Assembly (NCBI RefSeq): GCF_905147365.1 | Contig: NC_056427.1 | Location: forward strand, 6,825,001-6,889,000 | Direction of reading: 5' to 3' | DNA from: Aricia agestis | Lineage: Eukaryota; Arthropoda; Insecta; Lepidoptera; Lycaenidae | Length of the DNA stretch: 64,000 nt | Shown here: positions 42,968 through 52,000 of the stretch, piece by piece | Numbering within the stretch: position 1 is the first letter of the stretch | How the letters are laid out: each line of letters begins with the position of its first letter | Notes under the pieces: generated by a model | The model's database searches: none | What the model was told of the DNA's origin: nothing | Seen by the model: the letters and a program-made list of their open reading frames with translations, nothing else | Position numbers and translations under genes: made by a program

Positions 42968-43360
42968 AATATTCAAGAAAGTGAAGAAATTAAAAAGTGG
43001 CAATATCGTAGTGTCATTCCTTTCAAATCAATCAGAAAACAGGGATGCCCACTGACCTCTATAATACACTAGACAGGCGATCGCTATCAATAAAATGTTC
43101 CTATTTGAAAGTCGCCATATTGGCGCTGATTGCTACGTGAAAGCAGCAGTGAGTGTACTTGGAACTACTATTTTGCAAATGGCGGTTGTCATTTTCTATA
43201 TAAATTAGTTCACAGTACGCTCACCGCGGCGCTTCAAATCGGCATAAGAAATAGCTGTCATTTTGTACGGCATAGCCTGTCCAGTGTATTATAGAGGTCA
43301 GTGGGGATGCCACTACCGACAACGATATTGCCACGTTTTTTTGACAGACTATAAATTGAA
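42968..43360. mobile_element. MITE interrupted by a second MITE
   Basis: The outer element has CAAGAAAGTGAAGAAATTAA and GTGGCAATATCGTAGTGTCA on the left and CAACGATATTGCCACG, TTTTTTTGACAGACTATA on the right. An uninterrupted relative is at 44596-44730. The break point is the insertion at 43047. Confidence 0.7.
43047..43307. mobile_element. hAT-type MITE with 8-bp target duplication (nested)
   Basis: The termini are CACTGACCTCTATAATACAC and its exact inverse GTGTATTATAGAGGTCAGTG. Both sides read GGGATGCC, an 8-bp target duplication. Inside lies ATTTTCTATATAAATTAGTT but no frame. Confidence 0.8.
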
Positions 43361-43765
43361 TATTAATATGTTGCGAATCTCCTCGTCAAATTATAAATTG
43401 TAGGGAATATAAGTCATAATTTTCCCTCTTACTTTTTACCCATAACCTGTGAGTATGACTTGAGGGCAGTTGGGACTTGAGGGGTCCGAATTCCGATGTC
43501 TTTGTTTGATATAAATTTTTATACTGCTGTTCAAATATACCAGTAACCAGACGCAGACCTTGTTACATGATACGCTGCTTAAAATTTTTAAAAGGGGGTT
43601 TCTAGCTTGACCATAAAGAGTAAAAATTATTTTCATAAAATAATGTTGCCATGCTTAAGCATTTTTTGTCTACTGTTTATGGTCATGCTGTAATTTAAAA
43701 AAGACATCTTGTGTGGTGTGCCTTGTAATGAATGTTAAAAAGATGTATAATGTCATACATATCTA

Positions 43766-43771
43766 AATAAA
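43766..43771 (+). terminator. Candidate polyadenylation signal of the MADF-BESS gene
   Basis: AATAAA with a second AATAAA 13 nt on. The convergent DUF1349 gene ends at 44347, so transcription of both should stop in between. Confidence 0.45.
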
Positions 43772-44346
43772 GTAAATGAATAAATAGCTAAGTAGTTTTA
43801 TTTGTCATATTTATTCTACGAATAATAAAAACAAAGGAAATGTGACTCCCATCCCATACTATTACCGTTTTAAATATTTTGGTTCCTTTCGAACTGTCAT
43901 ATTGTAACGTCAGCCTTTATACCGCTCAACCTGTACCTAAATATTGCAAATGTATTGAAATGTGTACCTAAGGTACACTTTTTTGACAAGTATTGTGGAG
44001 CATGTTTTTTGACGGAGTTACTTTTCCTTAGTTTTTATTATTCGTAGTATTTATTACTTATTTAAGCCTATTACTAACTTGCGGCACTGAGTTAAAAAAG
44101 TTATGAAACAGCTTAGATTCTCGGTTTTGACGCACCGGGTAATGAATAAAATAAAACATTTTTTTACAAAAATTATCATCACTTTACGTCCCGTGGCAAA
44201 TTCATGGATATCAGTAAAAAATTTCACGTTAATAATAAAACAGGTATTACAGGTACAATTAATGCATAACAATATTTCTGAGCTAGCGGTGTTTGGGTCG
44301 GGGCCCCGTGGCATTTCGGCGGCCCTGCTACGCCACTGAATTCAAA

Positions 44347-46063
44347 TTATTCCGAAAGCACATCTCCCGCCGGTTTTGACATTGACAGCTCGCTGAATTT
44401 GACATCTAACCCTTCTCTTTGAGGCGTGCAACACATAACCCCTACGTACACAGCGCTCGCAGAGAAAGGCGCTAAACGCAGTAAATACCATTTGTTTTTG
44501 TCCATTGAATATTTTATGCAAACCACATCATTCACTTTGCTTAATTTTATCCAAAATTTCGCAGGGTTGCCAGTGTAAAGACCTAAAACAGATTAAAAGT
44601 CCGTCAAGAAAGTGAAGAAATTAAAAAGTGGCAACATCGTAGTGTCATCCCTTTTTTCCTAGATTGATTTGAAAGGGATGTCACTACGATGTTGCCACTT
44701 TTTAATTTCTTCACTTTCTTGACAGACTATATTTGAGATGAGCCAAGCTATTATTGTATTTGTATATTATTATTTATAATATATAAACATGTTATTTTTA
44801 CACAAAATACAAAATTTAAATAATATAATTTTTTGCTATTACTTGATATGGATCTATTGAAATTAGCGGCAAGTGAGCTAAAAGATCGACTAAAGAGATA
44901 ACTAAGACTAACTAGCTCTATATAATATTATAATATTTTAGTAAGGAGCTTTTTAGGGTACCGTACCCAAAGGGTAAAAACGGGACCCTATTACTGAGAC
45001 TTCGTTATCTGTCCGCGGTTCGCCTGTCCGTCTGTCCACGGTCCGCCTGTCCATCTGTCTGTCTGTCTGTCTATATGTCTCCAGGCTTTAACTCAAGAAC
45101 GGTAATAGCTAGAGAGTGGAAAATTCACAGATTATAGTACATCTGTTGCCACTTTATAAACAGCAAATACCCACTAAAAAAAAAGTAATTAATATTTAGG
45201 AGGGGCTCCCATACAGCAAACGTTATTTTTTTAGCCTTTATTGCTCTATATCAATAATGGCAACAGGTAGGTACTTGAATTATTCACAAAGTTCTTAGTT
45301 GGATGTGTACTATAATATTTAATAATAATAATAAAATAAAATATAAAATTAAGGGGGCTCCCATACAAATAACACAATTTTTGGACTAATTTTGTTCTAT
45401 AATGGTGCGGAACCCTTCGTGCGCGAGTCCGACTCGCACTTGGCCGATTATGAAAGCACCTGACAAAATATACAAATAGCCCTTATATTTTTATTTTCTA
45501 ATTCGCGGTATTAATATTTTATTAAGGAGCTTTTTTAAAATAATACCTGTTGCCCAATCCGATATATCGTTCGTAACTACACTGGATATCATTGAATGAC
45601 CGTCATTGTATTCGATTCCAGCTTTTATCCAGTGTTTGTCGTCTGAATAAATCATAACACCAGCTTGGTCGTACAGCGTCTCATATTTAGCTTCGACGCA
45701 AGCCTGAAAACAACGTTAAATGCATCTTTCTTAAATTGATAAAATCATGTAAGCTAAAAAAATATTATCATATCATTGAGTTATAACTTATAAGTAGTTG
45801 TACTACTTAAAAGTTATAACTCAATGATCATAGTTGTAGTCGCGTAATAATTTGCCACAATAACATAATACCTGTAACCTGAAGTCTTCTTTGACTTGTA
45901 GTCTGAAGAAGTGACCATTACTCCCAAACAGCTTCTTAAAAGGATCTTGCCAGAAATCGGTTTTTGCATTAGTTTTTACTGTTAATACATTGTTGCTAAG
46001 TTTCCATTCCTTTGGTTCATTTAACCAACAAAAGTCGTTTAGTGATATTGCCTCAAAATTCAT
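44347..46063 (-). CDS. DUF1349 family protein (194 aa, 3 exons)
   Basis: Minus-strand exons: 45872-46063, 45547-45703 and 44347-44582, with matching phases (0, then 1). Introns end in ttttcag and ttttag. The protein carries the DUF1349 pattern through its length: FCWLNEPKEWKLSNNVLTVK near the start; KTDFWQDPF; VKEDFRLQACVEAKYETLYD; AGVMIYSDDKHWIKAGIEYN; FWIKLSKVNDVVCIKYSMDK; NKWYLLRLAPF; and VGVMCCTPQREG. This is a single concanavalin-like beta-sandwich of about 190 aa. It has no signal peptide, so it is probably cytosolic. The family's biochemical role is unsettled, and the old label 'regulation of enolase' should not be read as a function. I start at MNFEAISLN (46063), not at the upstream in-frame ATG (46180), because homology begins there. 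It diverges from fibrillarin and converges on the MADF-BESS gene. Confidence 0.9.
44596..44730. mobile_element. MITE, almost perfect hairpin
   Basis: AGTCCGTCAAGAAAGTGAAG on the left and CTTCACTTTCTTGACAGACT on the right; arms extend about 55 nt with only a short loop (TTTTTTCCTAGATTG). It lies in intron 2 of the DUF1349 gene, 14 nt before exon 3. Confidence 0.75.
44949..45451. repeat. Interspersed repeat, AGGGTACCGTACC...CGGAACCC family
   Basis: It runs from TTTTTAGGGTACCGTACCCA through GTCTGTCTATATGTCTCCAG to GCGGAACCCTTCGTGCGCGA and CTCGCACTTGGCCGATT. It is the most complete copy in this window, in intron 2 of the DUF1349 gene. Confidence 0.7.
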
Positions 46064-46484
46064 TATAATATTCGTGACCGCAACCAATACAGAATACTTT
46101 AACAAATACTGAAGAGTGTTTTTCAAGAAACTTCTTGTAAAGATAACATTATCATACCAACAGATTACTTGTGACAGCACAACTTATTGTTTTGTATAAT
46201 AACGTAGTACGTACATATTACCCTTATCTAAAAATGACTAACGACAACAGGCCATACATATTTTACTATTTGTGTTAAAACCAATTATTAAAACTTGAAT
46301 AAGAGTATTCATCAAACTTAAATAGAGTTAAATAAATATTAAATACAAAGAACCTCCTTTTTTTGGAAGTTGGTTAAAAATTTCAAAAAATTAAGTGGAT
46401 TTTTTTTTCTAAAAAGTGGCAGCCCCGAAGTCGTTTGACATGGTTTGACAGTTCATATTTGACGTTTGACTTGACGCTTGTAGA

Positions 46485-47205
46485 CAGGGTTGCCAGATTG
46501 GGGTTTTTTTTCTCAATTCTGGGGAAAATTTTGACTCTAGGCGAAAATTTGGGGAAACAGTATCTTCGGGGAAATGTTTGGGGAGAATAAATACACTATG
46601 GGGATTTTTTGGGGTTAGCACTTCTAAAAAACATAACAAACAAATGAAACCAACGTCCTTTTCATTCGATTAACATCCTAGCAAATTAGTTGTTTGTTTG
46701 TTTTGGTTTGTTTGGTCGAGTGCGTAAAAGGCCTGACGACGTACGAACTTAAATTACGCGGGTTTTAAGTTCGCGAACTTACTCGGCTCGCGTCGGTGAC
46801 ACACGAGAATCGCTTACACTGTATTACCATGCCCCCAGGCTCGCGGCTCGCGGCTCTTTGCTGACACACAGGCGATTAAGGCTGGTATAAATAGTCAGTA
46901 CTCAAGATGCATCTTGGTCTCAAGACACGGTTCAGGCTCTGTGATTGGTTGGCTATCAAAATTTGGACCAATCACAGAGCTAAACCAAGTCTTGAGACCA
47001 TATCTTTGGTCGAGTGAGCGACCATGTGTTGTGTATCTGTTTAACTGTCGAGTGATTGAAACTACTAAATCGAATAATTTATATTCGCTTTTTTTCTGTA
47101 ACAAAGCGATTGGGGATTTTTTTTTTGAAAACGTATAATTTTGGGGAAATATAAAAATCAGTTAAGAGTTTGAAGGAAATCGTAAAATTGCATCTGGCAA
47201 CCCTG
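46485..47205. mobile_element. hAT-type element (721 bp) in the fibrillarin upstream region
   Basis: The termini are CAGGGTTGCCAGA and TCTGGCAACCCTG, flanked on both sides by CTTGTAGA (46477-46484 and 47206-47213), an 8-bp target duplication. The interior has inverted GGGGAAA/ATTTGGGG words and a nested foldback (46890-47005) with CACGGTTCAGGCTCTGTGAT. No transposase is seen. It ends 184 nt before the fibrillarin ATG. Confidence 0.85.
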
Positions 47206-47388
47206 CTTGTAGACGTACTACTTTTCAAAATGGCGTTCTTTCCTGCGGCGTCAAGACGGTGCGGTAGCGATGCTGTCCGCCCGTTTATAAAATTAATAAA
47301 TTTTAATTATTTTCTTGAAATTATTAAGTAAAAGTTTTCTATTGTGAAGTGGAGATAATTTTATATTGTTTTATCAATATATTCCATC

Positions 47389-49001
47389 ATGGGAAAGCCT
47401 GGTAAGTAATATTTTTTGTCATCCTGACGTGTTTACCGCGTGGTCTTTTGGTGTGGTATTTTAAAATCTTGAATGATTTTACCTACAATTAGCAAACTTT
47501 TACGTGTATTTATACACGATCCGCTTAATTTATCTACTTACGTCTGTAGTTTTATTGTAGTTTCAGTAAAAATTGAAATAACCTCAACCTAACCTCAACT
47601 TTTTCTTATTCATTTTAGTATGACTATAGTTATTGAGAATAAGTACGTTTTTCATTAGTTTTTATCTCTAAAATATAGGTAAGTATGCATATTTCAGTAA
47701 ATACATCCAATAATTGTCATTTATTATTCACATTGTATTCTACATGTGGGAGTGGGACCCACGCGGAAACATTGATAACACGCGTTCCAAATTTAAACGT
47801 GACACGTTCCAATTTCAAACCTAACTTTTTTAATAATTTTTTTATTTCAGAATTCAATAGCCCACGTGGTGGAGGCCGCGGCGGTTTTCGCGGAGGCCGC
47901 GGCGGGGGCGGAGGCCGAGGTGGCTTCGGTGGCGGCAGGGGAGGCGGCGGCGGTGGCAAATTTGAGAAGCGTGGCGGCGGTGGGGGTCGCGGATTCGGCG
48001 GTCGTGGGGGAGGCGGAGGTTTGTAATAATTGTAATATTATCTTATAAAAAATGCCAAATAGGTTAGTTTCTCCAAATAACAACATGTCTGGTCTTTCTG
48101 CCAATCCTTATTGTACAGTTTATTTATTCGTGCTAGGGAGTAATACATTTTTCAGCCTAAATTAGTACCATTGAAGAAATAGATTTATAGGCAGTTTACA
48201 GACCCATATCATTTGGTTGGATTGTGTCAATTCAACATTAGTTGTGATCTGTTGTGTGTCTTTTTACCAAATTACCTACTTAAAACTCCTCTGATAGTAC
48301 ATTTGGATTGGTTACTTTTTTTTGCTTTTGTTGTCAGCTTTTTAGGTTTTACATGATGATAGAATGGTCCCTCTAATCTCGACCTATTCATGAAGACTAT
48401 GATACCACATACCCACTTCTGATTTCTCATGATCAACACAATGATCACGTCAGTCGGAGAACATCACTAATATGCTCTTCATCCTCAGGCCGGGGACGCG
48501 GTCGTGGAGGCGCTGGTGGTGGCTTCAAAGGAGGCAAACAAGTTATTATTGAGCCGCACAGGTAAATATAAGGAAATAATTAATGAGCTGATTAAATGTC
48601 TGAGAGTGGTGGTTAGGTTTTGGCATAGATAGTAGACATATAAGCTGAAAACTCTTGAAAGATAATTTAAAGTTTTATAAATAGCGATTTGCCATGACAA
48701 GTCACAAGATCACTACTTGGAGACTAAAGAGTCTTAGATGGTCACAATATGTCACTCGGAGACATTTTAATGATTGCAAAAGTAATTAGTAAATATTTTG
48801 ATCAGTAATTTTTGTTACTTACATTTTCTGTCAGTCTTTATTTAAAAACTTGCTATTTGACCGAGCTTTGCTCGGTATTCGATAAAACACGAATAAAATG
48901 TCATTTTCTAAAAATTATTCCTAGCTAGATCGATTTATCGACCCTGAAACCCCCTATATACTAAATTTCATGAAAATCATTGGTGCCGATTCAGAGATTC
49001 C

Positions 49002-49048
<47 letters not shown>

Positions 49049-52000
49049 AGAATTGCTCGTTTAAAGATATAAGTAATGAAGAGTTTGTAAACGTTCAATA
49101 ATTTATTTACTTAAATACTGAGATGTCTTTATTTCTTTTTTTAAATGATGTTACAATATAACTTTCGTTCTTCTGAATGCGAACGCTTGAAGCCAACATA
49201 TCTTACTGATTTCTCCTCATAACTACAAAGATACATTATGTTTGAAAGTATTCACACGAGGCTCTTTTCAGACATCCCGGAGTGTTCATCGCTAGAGGCA
49301 AAGAGGATGCGCTAGTCACAAAGAACTTTGTGCCCGGCTCAGAAGTGTACGGAGAAAAGAGAATATCTGTTGAGGTATATAATCAATAATGTACATTTTT
49401 TTTAGGTTTTTAGATTTAAAATCTTGTTGAATGAAAACGAATACTTATGTATGATAAATGTGTCTGACTGTTACCTCTTAATGCTCAATCTGCCAAGCTG
49501 TTTTGATTCTTTGCGTCTCCTAAAGGACTTACAATAGTTTATGTCCTGAAAATGTCTCACTTGGCATAAAGAAAATAGTGACCAACACCTAGGCCGATCT
49601 AGGTGATGCAAATTATAAAATCTAACAGCAATAATTACAAATTAACTTAACCTAAAATGTACTAAATACATTTTTATTCAACAAGTTTTTGATTACTTAG
49701 TACTTTAGTATTTTCTAAATGATGACTAGTGGTCCCTCTAAACTAGACCTATTCATGAAGACTAGATCCACTTACCCACTTCTGATTACAACCACAAAGA
49801 AACATGCACAAAAAATTCTCCGTCCGGATCGTAACAGTAACTTCTTTTCAGAACGAAGGAGAAAAAGTTGAATACAGAGTATGGAATCCTTTCCGATCGA
49901 AGCTGGCTGCCGCTATCATGGGTGGAGTAGACGCTATACACATGCCTCCTGGCTCCAGAGTGTTATATCTTGGTGCGGCCAGCGGAACTACAGTCAGTCA
50001 CGTCTCGGATATTGTCGGACCAGTAAGTTTATTTTTGGAAGGTTGTTGTTTTTAAAATGAGTGTCTAGAGATTTGTTTTTCAACCAGAAGATTATGAATA
50101 CTCAGATGTTTAATGATGATTTAACTTTAATGTAGAGTTTGACAGATAATGTATGGGGCTTATATCAAAATGTACATTTAATAAATTTGTCTCTAACTGT
50201 GGCAGTTAGTTCAATGTATAGACATTTTAGTTATACAGGATGTAACAAAACAGTGATAATTCTTTAGGGTGTGTATGTGTGTGTGTAAACATAGTGATAA
50301 TTCTTTAGGGTGTGTGTGGGTGTGTAATTGTGTATGTGTTCCTTGACCCTTGTAGAGAGTTCACTGCGAAAGTAGCAGAGCTGAAAGAGCAACATTTTTT
50401 TTCACTTTTGTACGGGGAAACTCGTGGCGCTTGCCCATACAAAAGTGAAAAAAAATTTGGTCTTTCAGCGCTGCTACTTTCACAGTGAACTCTCTACAAG
50501 GAACAAGTACTTACCCTAAAGTATTATCACTTAGTTTTGTTACACCCTGTATAGTGTGTCCTTGTCTGATGATCTCTTGATAAGTGGCTTAGTATACAAG
50601 GACAATAGGATCTTTTTGCTAGTAACAGGGTTTAAAATTTAATAAATCTTTCGCTCCTGGTAGTTGGTTGAAAAATAATTTTCTATTTTATTTTTAATGA
50701 TGAATACCATGCACAGACCTATTCGTGAAGACTATAATAATCACTACCCACTATACTGAGGAAAAGAAAGAAAAAAAAATACTTTTTTTACTCTTTTGTA
50801 CAAGTTGTGAACATATTTTTTTTTTCTTTTTCTAGGAGGGACTTGTCTACGCTGTTGAGTTCTCACACAGGTCCGGAAGAGATCTTATTAATGTTGCCAA
50901 GAAACGAACAAACATCATTCCTATTATAGAAGACGCTAGACATCCATTGAAATACAGGTAATTTATTATTTTAGTTAATAATATTGTTCGAAGGATTTGG
51001 AGAGAAAGACCTGCTGACTCTCTTGAAGACTTTATTCACAAACACTAGGTCACACAAAGCACTAGGTCCAAAACACTAAGCACTATCACTATCCTAGGTC
51101 GTAGCCAGTTGTAGGTTTCACGGGTTCACTCAATTTTCCTTAACATAGTATTCTATCTGTCTCTAAAATGATGATAATCATATATAACTAAATCTTTCAT
51201 GTTGATAACTTGAACTCTCTCTCTGAGCCAACTTAATTAAAAAAAAATCGTTTTTTTTTTTTGGCTGTGCTAAAAGTGATGTTTTTTTGCAGAATGCTCG
51301 TCGGTATGGTGGATACGATATTCGCGGACGTGGCGCAGCCCGATCAAGCTAGGATAGTTAGTTTAAATGCACAGCATTTTCTCAAGAATGGTGGACATTT
51401 TGTTATATCTATTAAGGTAAGTTCGGTGTTTCAGAAAATTTTTATTGGCAGTTTAGCGGTTGTCACAATAGGGAATATGCATAGCAAATCTTAATGAAAA
51501 AAGATGTATTGAATTAGGCGAAGGTGGGAGCAGAGGGCGCTACTAGCACAAACAGTAAACAATCCGACCGACGTGTTGCACACGTCATATCAGAATAGGC
51601 GATGCCTTGATAATTTGGCTGTAGCGATATCGATTTTTCTCAGCAATGACTAAAGCTAAGAAATTAAAGTTCATTGTCAGTATTCATCATGTCTTTGAAT
51701 TAGCCATAGCATAACACGATTGGTCAACTTTTATAACACAGAATAATCAATCAAAAAGACCTCTGTAAAAAAAGGGATTCCTATTTTGCCAACAGAGGAG
51801 AGTGATTAAGGCTGCGTTTAAATTGATCAATCACCACGCTCGAAATCTTCGCTCCGCTACGCTGTCATTCCGCTGGAATAGCACGATTGGTCAATTCGGG
51901 CACCGCTAAGTTCCGCTCCGCTTCAGTGGAAACGCAGCCTAAAGCTTCCAAAATTTGTACATAGATTGGTTCAAGCATACACTTTAATTTGCCCATAACT

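Noticed and set aside
46064..46180. N-terminal extension of the DUF1349 protein from an upstream in-frame ATG
   Set aside because: Family similarity begins at the internal Met; the extension is hydrophobic and AT-coded, so more likely 5' UTR. Transcript ends would decide.
47402..47850. Search for a snoRNA in fibrillarin intron 1
   Set aside because: No C and D box pair about 65 nt before the acceptor; this intron seems empty.
47717..48104. Pro-rich and Ala-rich frames antisense or out of frame to fibrillarin exon 2
   Set aside because: Direct by-products of the glycine/arginine-codon repeats.
50110..50200. ATGATGA motif in fibrillarin intron 5, considered as another snoRNA
   Set aside because: No D box at a suitable distance; the sequence belongs to a repeat also found near 41680.
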